Source: Xylocopa sonorina
Lineage: Eukaryota; Arthropoda; Insecta; Hymenoptera; Apidae
Length of the DNA stretch: 64,000 bases
Assembly: GCF_050948175.1 (NCBI RefSeq)
Contig: NW_027490262.1
Span: 496,001-560,000 of the forward strand
Direction: 5' to 3'
Shown: positions 27,626-41,500 of the stretch, one piece after another
Layout: each line of letters opens with the position of its first letter
How positions within the stretch are numbered: the stretch's first letter is position 1
Notes under the pieces: generated by a model
Told to the model about the DNA's origin: nothing
Database searches by the model: none
Seen by the model: the letters and a program-made list of their open reading frames with translations, nothing else
Position numbers and translations under genes: made by a program

Positions 27626-30195
27626 TCGCGATTTAAGAAGAATTAGAACCCTATTGCTACGATACATAGACATCTGCAAACGCTATTTCCTAGCAAGGAA
27701 GTGGCGCAATATCATTCTTTTGAAGTGAATACGAGGTATACATAACACTGCACAATGAATATTATATCTTTTCATGAAACATAGAAATGAGATGCGATAT
27801 CGCGATTTAAGAAGCATTAGATCTCTATTGCTTCGATACGTAGACATCTGCAAACGCTATTTCCTAGCAAGGAAGTGTAGCATTTACATTCTCTTGAAGT
27901 GAAAACGAGGTATACATGACACTTCGCACTGAATATTATATCATCATGAAACATAGTCATGAGATGCGATATCGCGATTTAAGATGCATTTGAAATTTAT
28001 TGCTTCGATACGTAGACATCAGCAAACGCTATTTCCTAGCAAGGAAGTGTAGCATTTACATTCCTTTGACGTGAATACGGTGTATACATAACACTGCACA
28101 ATGAATATTATATCCTGTCATGAAACATAGAAATGAGATGCGATATCGCGTTTTAAGAAGAATTAGATTTCTATTGTTACGATACGTAGACATCTGCAAA
28201 CGCTATTTCCTAGCAAGGAGGTGCCGCATTTACACTTATTTGTAGCGTAGACGAGGAATACATAACACTTCGCAATGAATATTATATCTTATCATGATGC
28301 ATAGAAATGAGATGCGATATCGCGATTTAAGCAGCATTAGAACGCTATTGCTTCGATACGTAGACATCTGTCAACGCTATTTCCTAGCAAGGAAGTGTCG
28401 CATTTACATTCATTCGAAGTGTAGACGAGGAATACATTACACTTCGTAATGAATATTATATCTTATCACGAAACATAGAAATGAGATGCGATATCGCGAA
28501 TTAAGGTGCATTAGAAGGCTATTGCTTCGATACGTAGACATCAGCAGACTCTATTACCTAGCAAGGAAGTGTCGCATTTACATTCTTTTGAAGTGTAGAC
28601 GAGATATACATATCACTGCACAATGAATATTGTATCTTATCATGAAACATAGAAATGAGATGCCATATTGCGTTTTAAGAAGAATTAGAACACTATTGCT
28701 ACGATACATAGACATCTGCAAACGCTATTTCCTAGCAAGGAAGTGTCGCATTTAAATTCTTTTGAAGCGAATACGAGGTATACATAACACTGAACAATGA
28801 ATATTATATCTTATCATGAAACATAGAAATGCAATGCGATATCGCGATTTAAGCAGCATTAGAACTCTATTGCTACGATACGTAGACACCTGCCAATACT
28901 ATCTCCTAGCAAGGAAGTGTCGCATTTACATTCTTTTGAAGTCAATACGAGGTATACATAACACTGCACAATGAATATTGTATCTTATCATGAAACATAG
29001 AAATGAGATGCCATATTGCGTTTTAAGAAGAATTAGAACACTATTGCTACGATACATAGACATCTGCAAACGCTATTTCCTAGCAAGGAAGTGGCGCAAT
29101 ATCATTCTTTTGAAGTGAATACGAGGTATACATAACACTGCACAATGAATATTATATCTTTTCATGAAACATAGAAATGAGATGCGATATCGCGATTTAA
29201 GAAGCATTAGATCTCTATTGCTTCGATACGTAGACATCTGCAAACGCTATTTCCTAGCAAGGAAGTGTAGCATTTACATTCTCTTGAAGTAAAAACGAGG
29301 TATACATGACACTTCGCACTGAATATTATATCTTATCATGAAACATAGTCATGAGATGCGATATCGCGATTTAAGATGCATTTGAAATTTATTGCTTCGA
29401 TACGTAGACATCAGCAAACGCTATTTCCTAGCAAGGAAGTGTAGCATTTACATTCCTTTGACGTGAATACGGTGTATACATAACACTGCACAATGAATAT
29501 TATATCCTGTCATGAAACATAGAAATGAGATGCGATATCGCGTTTTAAGAAGAATTAGATTTCTATTGTTACGATACGTAGACATCTGCAAACGCTATTT
29601 CCTAGCAAGGAGGTGCCGCATTTACACTTATTTGTAGCGTAGACGAGGAATACATAACACTTCGCAATGAATATTATATCTTATCATGATACATAGAAAT
29701 GAGATGCGATATCGCGATTTAAGCAGCATTAGAACGCTATTGCTTCGATACGTAGACATCTGTCAACGCTATTTCCTAGCAAGGAAGTGTCGCATTTACA
29801 TTCATTCGAAGTGTAGACGAGGAATACATTACACTGCACAATGAATATTGTATCTTATCATGAAACATAGAAATGAGATGCCATATTGCGTTTTAAGAAG
29901 AATTAGAACACTATTGCTACGATACATAGACATCTGCAAACGCTATTTCCTAGCAAGGAAGTGTCGCATTTAAATTCTTTTGAAGCGAATACGAGGTATA
30001 CATAACACTGAACAATGAATATTATATCTTATCATGAAACATAGAAATGGAATGCGATATCGCGATTTAAGCAGCATTAGAACTCTATTGCTACGATACG
30101 TAGACACCTGCCAATACTATCTCCTAGCAAGGAAGTGTCGCATTTACATTCTTTTGAAGTCAATACGAGGTATACATAACACTGCACAATGAATA
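27626..30195 (+). repeat. 8-monomer higher-order repeat (1,390-1,392 bp), about 1.85 copies
   Basis: GTGGCGCAAT occurs at 27701 and 29091 (1,390 bp). TATCCTGTCATG occurs at 28111 and 29503 (1,392 bp = 8 x 174). The 2-bp difference is a TT deletion near 27942 in the first unit (TATATCATCATG). The second unit lacks one monomer (about 28445-28620 of unit 1), so the last part matches at an offset of 1,218 bp (7 x 174). It ends near 30195, where TATTATATTTTATC begins ordinary monomers. Confidence 0.92.
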
Positions 30196-30994
30196 TTATA
30201 TTTTATCATGAAACATAGAAATGTGATGCGATTTCGCGATATAAGAAGCATTGGAACTCTATTGCTTCAATACGTAGACATGTGCAAACGCTACTTCCTA
30301 GCAAGGAAGTGTCGTATTTTCATTCTTTTGATGTCAATTTGAGTAATACACGACACTTCGCAATGAATATTATATCTTGTCATAAAACATAGAAATGAGG
30401 AGCGATATCTCGTTTTAAGAAGCTCAAGAACTCTATTGCTTCGACACGTAGACATCTGCCATCGCTATTCCCTAGGAAGGAACTGTCGCATTTACATTCT
30501 TTTGATGTCAATACGTGGTATACATAACACTGCACAATGAATATTATATCTTATCATGAAACATAGAAATGATATGCGTATGACGTTTTGAGAAGCATTA
30601 GATCTCTATTGCTACGATACGTAAACTCCTGCAAACGCTATTTCCTAGCAAGGAAGTGTCGCATTTACATTCTTTTGAAGTGAATACGAGGTATACATGA
30701 CACTTCGCAATGAATATTATACCCTATCATGAAGCATAGAAATGTGATGCGATATCGCGTTTCAAGAAGCATAAGAACTCTATTGCTCCGATAAGTAGAC
30801 ATCTGCAAACGCTACTTCCTAGCAATGAAGTGTCGCATTTACATTCTTTTGAAGTGAATACGTGGTATACATGACACTTCGCAATGAATATTATATCTTA
30901 TCATGAAACATAGAAATGAGATGCGATATAGCGAATTAAGAATCGTTAGAACTCTGTTGCTACGATACGTAGACATTTGCAAACGCTATTCCCT
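30196..30994 (+). repeat. Satellite monomers
   Basis: About 4.5 ordinary diverged monomers. One near 30330 ends in an unusual ATGTCAATTTGAGTAATAC. No other feature is visible. Confidence 0.87.
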
Positions 30995-32240
30995 AGCAAG
31001 GAAGTGTCGCATTTACTATCTTTTGAAGTGAATACGAGGTATACATAACAATCCACAATGAAAATTATATCTTATCATGAAGCATATAAATGAGGATCGA
31101 TTTCGCGTTTTAAGAAGCATTAGAACTCTATTGCTACGATACGTAGACATCTGCAAACGCTAATTCCTAGCAAGGAAATGTCGCATTTTCAATCTTTAGA
31201 AGTGAATACGAGGTATACATAACACTCCACAATGAATATTATACCTTATTATGAAGCATATAAATGAGAAGCGGTTTCGCGTTTTAAGAAGCATTAGAAC
31301 TGTATTGCTACGATACGTAGATATCTGCTGACGCTATTTCCTAGCAAGGAAGTGTCGCATTTACATTCTTTTGAAGTGAATACAAGGTATACATAACACT
31401 CCACAATGAATATGATAACTGATCATGAAGCATAGAAATGTGATGCGATATCGCGTTTCGAGAAGCATTAGAACTCTATTGCTACGATACGTAGACATCT
31501 GCAAACGCTATTTACTAGCAAGGAAGTGTCGTATTTACATTATTTTGAAGTGAATACGAGGTATACATAGCACTCCACAATGAATATTATATCTTATCAT
31601 GAAACATATAAATGTGGAGCGATTTCGCGTCTTCAGAAGCATTGGAAATCTATTGCTTCGATACGTAGACATCTGCAGACGCTATTACCTAGCAAGGAAG
31701 TGTCGCATTTACTATCTTTTGAAGTGAATACGAGGTATACATAACAATCCACAATGAAAATTATATCTTATCATGAAGCATATAAATGAGGATCGATTTC
31801 GCGTTTTAAGAAGCATTAGAACTCTATTGCTACGATACGTAGACATCTGCAAACGCTAATTCCTAGCAAGGAAATGTCGCATTTTCAATCTTTAGAAGTG
31901 AATACGAGGTATACATAACACTCCACAATGAATATTATACCTTATTATGAGGCATATAAATGAGAAGCGGTTTCGCGTTTTAAGAAGCATTAGAACTGTA
32001 TTGCTACGATACGTAGATATCTGCTGACGCTATTTCCTAGCAAGGAAGTGTCGCATTTACATTCTTTTGATGTGAATACAAGGTATACATAACACTCCAC
32101 AATGAATATGATAACTGATCATGAAACATAGAAATGTGATGCGATATCGCGTTTCGAGAAGCATTAGAACTCTATTGCTACGATACGTAGACATCTGCAA
32201 ACGCTATTTACTAGCAAGGAAGTGTCGTATTTACATTCTT
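30995..32240 (+). repeat. 4-monomer higher-order repeat (696 bp), about 1.8 copies
   Basis: GTCGCATTTACTATC occurs at 31006 and 31702, exactly 696 bp (4 x 174). The following monomers match in order: CATATAAATGAGGATCG, TTTTCAATCTTTAGAAG, AATGAGAAGCGGTTTCGCG, GATCATGAAACATAGAAATG. Similarity ends near 32240. This is a recent tandem duplication. Confidence 0.92.
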
Positions 32241-34939
32241 TTGAAGAGAATACGAGGTACACATGACACTCCGCAATGAATAGTATATCTTATCGTAAAA
32301 CATAGAAATGAGGTGCGATATGGCGATTCAAGAAGCATTAGATCTCTATTGCTTCGATTCGTAGACATCTGCAAACGCTAGTTCCTAGCAAGGAAGTGTT
32401 GCATTTACATTCATTTGAAGTATATGCGAGGAATACAAGACACTGCGCAATGAATATTATATCTTATCATGGAACATACAAACGAAATGCGATATTGCGA
32501 TTTAAGGAGCATAAGAACTCTATTGCTTCGACACGTAGCCATCTGAAAACGCTACTTCCTAGCAAAGAAGTGTCGCATTTACATTCTTTTGAAAGGAATA
32601 CAAGGTATACATGACACTGCACAATGAATATTATATCTTATCGTCAAACATAGAAATGTGATGCGATACCTCGTTTTAAGAAGCATTAGAACTCTGATTC
32701 TGCGATCCGCAGACAACTGCCATCGCTATGTCCTAGCAAGGAAGTGTTGCATTTACATTCTTTTGAAGTGAATACGAGGTATACATGATACTCCACAATG
32801 GTTATTATATCTTATCATAAAACATAGAAATGAGATGCGATATCTCGTTTTAAGAAGCATTAGAACTCCTTTGCTTCGATACGTAGACATCTGCCAACGC
32901 TATTTCCTAGCAAGGCAGAGTCGCATTTACTTTCATTTGAAGTGAATACGAGGTATACATAACACCGCACAATGAATATTATATCTTATAGTGAGATTTC
33001 GAAATGAGATGCTATATCGCGATTTGAGAAGCATTAGAACCCCATTAATACGATACGTAGATATCTGCAATCGCTATTGCCTAGCAAGGAATTGTCGCAT
33101 TTACGTTCTTTTGAAGTAAATACGAGGTATACATGACACTTCGCAATGAATATTATATCTCATCATGAAACATAGAAATGAGGTGCGACCTCTCGTTTTA
33201 AGAAGCATTAGAACTCTACTGCTTTGATACTGAGACATTTGCATTCGCTATTTCCTAGCAAGGAAGTTTCGCATTTACATTCTTTTGAAGTGAATACGAG
33301 GTATACATAACACTTCGCAATGAATATTATATCTTATCATGAAACATAGAAATGGGATGCGTTATCGGGTTTTAAGAAACATTAGGACTGTATTGCTACA
33401 ATACGTAAGCATCTGCAAACGCTATTTCCTAGCAAGGAAGTGTCGCATTTACATTCTTTTGAAGTGAATACGAGGTATACATGACACATCGCAATGAATA
33501 TTATATCTTATCATGAAACATAGGAATGAGATGCGATATCGCGTTTTAAGAAGCATTAGAACTCTATTGCTTCGATACGTAGACATCTGGAAACGCTATT
33601 TCCAAGCAAGGAAGTGTCGCATTTACATTCTTAGGAAGTGTAGACGAGGTATACATAACACTCCACAGTGAATATTATATCTTATCATGAAGCATAGAAA
33701 TGAGGAGCGATTTCGCGTTTTAAGAAGCATTAGAACTCTATTGCTTCGATACGTAAACATCTGCAGACGTTATTACCTAGCAAGGAAGTGTCGCATTTAC
33801 ATTCTTTTGAAGTGAATACGAGGTATGCACAACACTCCACAATGAATATTATATCTTATCATGAAGCACATAAATGAGAAGCGGTATCGCGTTTTAAGAA
33901 GCATTAGAACTCTATTGCCACGATACGTAGACATCTGCAAACGCTAATTCCTAGCAAGGAAGGGTCGTACTTACCTTCATTTGATGTGATTACGGGGTAT
34001 ACATAACACTGCACAATATCTTATCATGAACCATAGAAATGAGATGCGATATGACGATTTTAGAAGCAATAGAACTCTATTGCTACGACATGTAGACATC
34101 TGCAAACGCTATTACCTAGGATGGAAGTGTCGCATTTACAATCTGTTGAAGTGAATACGAGGTGTATATAACACTCCAGAATGAATATTATATCTTATCA
34201 TGAAACATAGAAATGAGATGCGATATCGCGTTTTAAAAAGCATGCTATAACTCTATTGCTACGATACGTAGACATCTGTAAACGCTATTTCCTAGCAAGG
34301 AAGTGTCGCATTTACATTCATTTGAAGTGTATGCGAGGTATTCATAACACTTCGCAATGAATATTATATCTTATGACGAAACATAGAAATGAGATGCGAT
34401 ATCGTGTTTTAAGAAGCATTAGATCCCTATTGCTACGATACGTAGACATCTGCAGACGCTATTTCCTATCAAGGAAGTGTCGCATTTACATTCATTTGAA
34501 GTCAATGCGAGGTATACATAACACTCCACACTGAATATTATATCTTATCATGAAACATAGAAATGAGGTGCTATATAGCGATCTAAAAAGCATTAGAACT
34601 CGGTTGCTACGATACGTAGACATCTGCAAAAGCTATTTAATAGCAAGGAAGAGTCGCACTTACATTCTTTTGATGTGAATACGTGGTGTACATAACACTC
34701 CACAGTGAATATTATATCTTGTCATGAAATATAGGAATGAGATGCGATATCGCGATTTAAGAAGCATTAGAACACAATTGCTTCAATACGGCGACATCAG
34801 CAAACGCTATTTCCTAGCAAGGAAGTGCCGTATTTACATTCTATTGAAGTGAATACGAGGTATACATAACACTACACAATGAATATTATATCTTATGACG
34901 AAACATAGAAATGAGATGCAATATCGCGATTTAAGAAGC
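32241..34939 (+). repeat. Satellite monomers with two dispersed duplicate blocks
   Basis: About 32366-32906 matches 43821-44357 (offset 11,455 bp), with shared AGTATATGCGAGGAATAC, GAACATACAAACGAAATG and AGCATAAGAACTC/AGCATAAATACTC. 34468-34935 is the second copy of the block at 27170. One monomer near 34018 has lost about 9 bp (GCACAATATCTTATC). Confidence 0.87.
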
Positions 34940-35800
34940 ATTAGAACTCTATTGCTTCGATACCCAGATATCTGCAAACGTTAATTCCCAGCAAGGAAGT
35001 GTCGCACTTACATTCTTATAAAGTGTATACTAGGTATACATAACACTCCACAATGAATATTATACCTTATCATGAAACATAGAAATGAGATGAGATATGG
35101 CGATTTAAGAAGCATTAGAACTCTATTGCTACGATACGTAGACATCTGCAAACGCTACTTCTTAGCAAGAAAGTGTCGCATTTACATAGTTTTGAAGTGA
35201 ATACGAGGTATACATGACACTTCGCAATGGATATTATATCTTATCATGAGACATAGAAATGTGAATCGATATCGCGTTTTAAGAAGCATTAGAAATCTAT
35301 AGCTTCGATACGTAGACATATGCAGACCCTTTTTCCTAGCAACGAAGTGTCGCAATTACAATCTTTTGAAGTGAATACGAGGTATACATAACACTCCACA
35401 ATGAATATTATATCTTATCATGAAACACAAAAATGAGATGCGATATGGCGATTTAAGAAGCATTAGAACTCTATTGCTTCGATACCCAGACATCTGCAAA
35501 CGCTAATTCTCTGCAAGGAAGTGTCGCACTTACATTCTTATAAAGTGAATACTAGGTATACATAACACTCCACATTGAATATTATACCTTATCATGAAAT
35601 ATAGAAATGAGATGCGATATGGCGATTTAAGAAGCATTAGAACTCTATTGCTACGATACGCAGACATCTGCAAACGCTACTTCTTAGCAAGAAAGTGTCG
35701 CATTTACATAGTTTTGAAGTGAATACGAGGTATACATGAAACTTCGCAATGGATATTATATCTTATCATGAAACATAGAAATGTGAATCGATATCGCGTT
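34940..35800 (+). repeat. 3-monomer higher-order repeat (522 bp), about 1.6 copies
   Basis: The unusual TACCCAGA in place of TACGTAGA occurs at 34961 and 35483, exactly 522 bp apart. Downstream, AAAGTGTATACTAGG or AAAGTGAATACTAGG, then TACATAGTTTTGAAG and ATGTGAATCGATATCG follow in the same order in both copies. Confidence 0.9.
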
Positions 35801-37830
35801 TTAAGAAGCATTAGAACTCCATTGCTTCGATACGTAGACATCTGCAAACGCTATTTCCCAGCAAGGAAGTGTCGCATTTACAGTCTTTTGAAGTGAATAC
35901 GAGGTATACATGACAATCCGCAATGAATATTATATCTTATCACGGAGCATAGAAATGAGGAGCGATTTCGCGTTTTAAGAAGCATTAGAACTCTATTGCT
36001 TCGATACGTAGACATCTGGAAACGCTATTTCCTAGCAGGGAAGTGTCGTATTTACATTCATTTAAAGTGTATGCCAGGTATACATGACACTTCGCAATGA
36101 GTATTATATCTTATCATAAAGCATATAAATGAGGCGCGATTTCGCGTTTTAAGAAGCATTAGAACTCTATTGCTACGATACGTAGACATCTGCAAACGCT
36201 AATTCCTAGGAAGGAAGTGTCGCATTTTCAATCTTTTGAAGCGAATACGAGGTATACATAACAATCCACAATGAATATTATATATTATCATGAAACATAG
36301 AAATCAGATGCGATATCGCTATTTATGAAGCATTAGAACTCTATTGCTTCGATACGTAGACGTCTGCAAACGCTACTTCCTAGCAAGGAAGTGTCGCATT
36401 TACATTCTTTTGAAGTGAATGCGAGGTATACATGACACTTTGCGATGAATATTATATCTTATCATAAAACATAGGAATGAGATATAATGTCTCGTTTTAA
36501 GAAGCATTAGAACTCTGTTGCTTCGATACGTAGACATCTGCAGACGCTATTTCCTAGCAAGAAAGTGTCGCATTTACATTCTTTTGAAGTGAATACGAGG
36601 TATACATGGCACTTCGCAAAGAATATTATATCTTATCATGAAACATAGAAATGTGATGCGCTATGGCGTTTTAAGAAGCATTTGAAATCTATTACTACGA
36701 TACGTAGATAACTGCAAACGCTATTTCCTAGCAAGGGAGTGTCGCATTTACAATCATATGAAGTGTATGAGAGGTATACAAGAAACTTCGCAATGAATAT
36801 TATATGTTATCATGAAACATAGAAATGAGATGCGATATCGCGATTTAAGAAGCATTAGAACACTATTGCTACGATACGTAGATATCTGCCTACGCTATTT
36901 CCTAGCGAAGAAGTGTCGTATTTACATTGTTTTTTTGTGAATACGGGGACTACATAACACAGCACAATGAAAATTATATCTTATCATGAAACATAGAAAT
37001 GAGATGCGATATGACGATTTAAGAAGCATTAGAACTCTATTACTTCGATACGTAGACATCTGCAAACACTACTTCCTAGCAAGCAAATGTCGCATTTACT
37101 TTCTTTTGAAGTGAATACGAAGTATACATGACACTCCGCAATGAATATTATATCTTATCATGAAGCATATAAATGAGGAGCGATTTCGCGTTTTAAGAAG
37201 CATTAGAACTCTATTGCTACGATACGTAGACATCTGCAAACGCTATTCCTAGCAAGGAAGTGTCGTATTTACATTCTTTTGATGTGGATACGTGGTATAC
37301 ATAACAATCCACAATGAATACCATATCTTATCATGAAACATAGAAATGAGGTGCGATGTGGCGATTTAAGAAGCATTAGAACTCTGTTGCTTCGATACGT
37401 AGATATCTGCCAACGCTATTTCCTAGCAAGGAAGTGTCGCATTTACATTCATTTGAAGTGTATGCGAGGTACACATGACACTTCGCAATGAATATTATAT
37501 CTTGTCATGAGACATTGAAATGAAGTGCGATATCAAGATTTAAGATGCATTAGAACCCCATTGCTACGATACGTAGACATCTGCAAACGCCATTTCCTAG
37601 CAAGGAAGTGTCGCATTTACATTCTTTTGAAGTGAAACGAGGTATACATAATACTCCACAATGAATATTATATCTTATCATGAAACGTAGGAATGAGGTG
37701 CGATATCGCATTTTAAGAAGCATTAGAACTATATTGTTTCGATACGTAAACATATGGAAACGCTCTTTCCTAGAAAGGAAGTGTCGCTTTTACATTCATT
37801 TGAAGTGTAGACGAGGAATACATAACACTT
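35801..37830 (+). repeat. Satellite monomers including distal copy of the 21.6-kb block
   Basis: 36579-37200 is the distal copy of 21630-22250. It differs at single bases such as CTAGCGAAGAAG versus CTAGAGAAGAAG. Near 36484 GAGATATAATGTCTCG replaces the usual GCGATATCTCG. No non-satellite sequence is seen. Confidence 0.87.
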
Positions 37831-38500
37831 CGCAATGAAAATTATATCTTATCATGAGACGTAGATATGAGATGCGATATCACGTTTTAAGATGCATTAG
37901 AACTCTATTGCTTCGATAAGTAGACACCTGCAGACGCTATCTCCTAGCAAGGAAGTGTCGCATTTACATTCACTTGAAGTGTATGCGATGTATACAAGAC
38001 ATTTCGCAATGAATATTACATCTTACCATGAAACATAGAAATGAGATGCGATATCGCGCTCTGAGAAGCATTAGAACTCTAATGCTACGATACGTAGACA
38101 TCTGCAAACGCTATTTAATATCGAGGTAGTGTCGCATTTACATCCTTTTGAAGTGAATACGAGGTATACATGACACTTCGCAATGAAAATTATATCTTAT
38201 CATGAGACATAAATATGAGATGCGATATCACGTTTTAAGATGCATTAGAAGTCTATTGCTTCGATAAGTAGACATCTGCAGACGCTATCTCCTAGCAAGG
38301 AAGTGTCGCATTTACATTCACTTGAAGTGTATGCGATGTATACAAGACATTTCGCAACGAATATTACATCTTACCATGAAACATAGAAATGAGATGCGAT
38401 ATCGCGCTCTGAGATGCATTAGAACTCTAATGCTACGATACGTAGACATCTGCAAACGCTATTTAATATCGAGGAGGTGTCGCATTTACATTCATTTGAA
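37831..38500 (+). repeat. 2-monomer higher-order repeat (348 bp)
   Basis: CGCAATGAAAATTATATC occurs at 37831 and 38179 (348 bp = 2 x 174). It is followed in both by GATATCACGTTTTAAGATGC, TGTATGCGATGTATACAAG and GCGCTCTGAGA. This is the smallest clear higher-order unit in the window. Confidence 0.9.
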
Positions 38501-41500
38501 GTGTAGAAGAGCAATGCATAGCACTTTGCTATTAATATTATATCTTATCATGAAACATAGGAATGAGATGCGATATCACGATTTAAGAAGCATTGGAATT
38601 CTAATGCTTCGATACGTAGACAACTGCAAACGCTACATCCTAGCAAGGAGGTGTCGCATTTATATTCTTTTGAAAGGAAAACGAGGTATGCATGACACTT
38701 CGCAATGAATATTATATCTTATTATAAAACATAGTATTGAGATGCGATATCTCGTTATAAGAAGCATTAGAACCCTATTGCTTCGATACGTAGACATCTG
38801 CAAACGCTACTTCCTAGTAAGGAAGTGTCGCATTTACATTCTTTTGTAAGGAATACAAGGTATACATGACACTTCGCAATGAATATTGTATCTTATCCTG
38901 AAACATAGGAATGAGATGCTATATCGCAAATTAAGAAGCATTAGAACTCTATTGCTACGATACGTTGACTTCTGCAAATGCTATTTGCTAGCAAGGAAGT
39001 GTCGCATTTACACTCTTTTGAAGTGAATACGAGGTATACATGACACTTCGCAATGAATATTATATCTTATCATGAAACATAGAAATGAGATGCGATATCA
39101 CGTTTTAAGAAGCAATAGAACTCTAATGCTACGATACGTAGACATCTGCAAATGCTATATCCTAGGAAGGAAGAGTGGCATTTACATTCTTTTGAAGTGA
39201 ATGCGAGGCATACATAACTCTCCACAATTAATATTATATCGTATCACGAAACAGAGAAGTGAGATGCGATATCGCCATATAAAAAGGATTAGAACTCAAT
39301 TGCTTCGATACGTAGACTTCTGGAAACGCTATTTCCTAGCAACGAAGTGTCGCATCCACATTCATTTGAAGCGTAGACGAGGTATACATAACCCTCCTCA
39401 ATGAATATTATATCTTATCATGAAACATAGAAATGGGATGCGATATCGCGTTTTAAGAAGCATTAGAACTCTATTGCTTCGATACGTAGACGTCTGCAAA
39501 CGCTATTTCCTGGCAAGAAAGGGTGTCTCTTGCATTCATTTGAAGTGTAGACAAGGTATACATTACACTTCGCATGAATATTATATCTTATCATGAAACA
39601 TAGGAATGAGATGCGACATCGCGTCCTAAGGAGCATTAGAACTTCATTGCTTCGATATGTAGACATCTGGAAACGCATTCTCTAGAAAGGATGTGTGGCA
39701 TTTACATTCTTTTGAAGTGTAGACGAGGTATACATAACACTTCGCATGAATATTATATCTTGTCATGAAACATGAAACTGAGATGCGATATCGCGTCTTA
39801 AGAATCATTAGAACTCTATTACTACGATAAGTAGACATCTGCAAACGCTATTTCCTAGCAAGGAAGTGTCGCACTTACATTCTTTTGAAGTGAATACGAG
39901 GTATACATGACACTTCGCAATGAAAATTATATCTCATCATGGCACATAGAAATGATATGCGATATCGCGTTTTAAGAAGCGCTAGAACCCTATTGCGACG
40001 GTACGTAGATATCTGCAAACGCTATTTCCTAGCAAGGAAGTGTCGCATTTACATTCTTTTGATGTGAATACGATATATACATGAAACTCCACAATGAGTA
40101 TTATATATAATTATGAAACTTAGAAATGAGATGCGATATCGCGATATAAATAGGATTAGAACTCTATTGCTACTATGCGTAGACATCTGGAAACGCTATA
40201 TCCTAGAAAGGAAGTGTCGCATTTACATTCATTTGAAGTGTATGCAAGGTATACATAATACTTCGCAATGAATATTATATGTTCTCATGAAACATAGAAA
40301 TGAGATGCGATATGACGACTTAAGAAGCATTAGGACCCTATTGCTTCGGTACGTAGACATCTGCAAACGCTATTTCCTAGCAAGGAAGAGTCGCATTTAC
40401 ATCCATTTGAAGTTTATGCGAGGTACAAGCGACACTTGGCAATGAATATTATATCGTATCATGAAACATAGAAATGTGCGGCTATATTGCGTTTTAAGAA
40501 GCATTAGAACTCTATTGCTACGATACGTAAACATCTGCAAACGTTATTTCCTAGCAAGGAAGTGTCGCATTTACATTCTTTTCAAGTGAATACGAGGTAT
40601 ACATGACACTTCGCAATGAATATTATATCTCATCATGACACATAGGAATGAGATGCAATATCGCGTTTTAAGAAGCGTTAGAAATCTATTGCTACGATAC
40701 GTAAACATCTGCAGACGCTAGCAAGGAAGTGTCGCATTTGCATTCAATTGTAGTGAATACGAGGAATACATGACACTTCGTAATGAATACTATATCTTAT
40801 CATGAAACATAGAAATGAGATGCTATATCGCGTTCTAAGAAGCATTAGAACTCTACTGCTTCGATACGTAGACATCTGGAAACGCTATTTCCTAGCAAGG
40901 AAGTGTGGTGTTTACATTCCTTTGAAGTGTAGAACAGGTATACATAACACTTCGCAATGAATATTATATCATATCATGAAATATAGAAATGAGATGCGAT
41001 ATCGCGTTTTAAGAATCATTAGAATTCTTCTGCTTCGATACGTAAACATCTGGAAACGCATTTCGTAGCAAGTACGTGTGACATTTGCATTCATTGGAAG
41101 TGTAGACGAGGTATAAAAACACTTCGCAATGGATTTTATATCTTAACATGAGACATAGAAATGAGATGCGATGTCGCGTTGTAAGAGGTATTAGAACTCT
41201 ATTGCTTTGATACGTAGACATCTGGAAACGCTATTTCCTAGCAAGGGTGTGTGGCATTTGCATTCTTTTGAAGTGTAGACGAGGTATACATAACACTTCG
41301 CAATGAATATTATATTTTATCATGAGACATTGAAATGAGATGCGATATCGCGTTTTAAGAAGCATTCGAATACTGTTGCTTCTATACGTAGACATCTGGA
41401 AACGCTATTTCCCAGCAAGTACGTCTGACATTTACATTCTTTTGATGTGTAGCCGAGGTATAAATAAAACATCGCAATGAATACTATATCTTATCATGAA

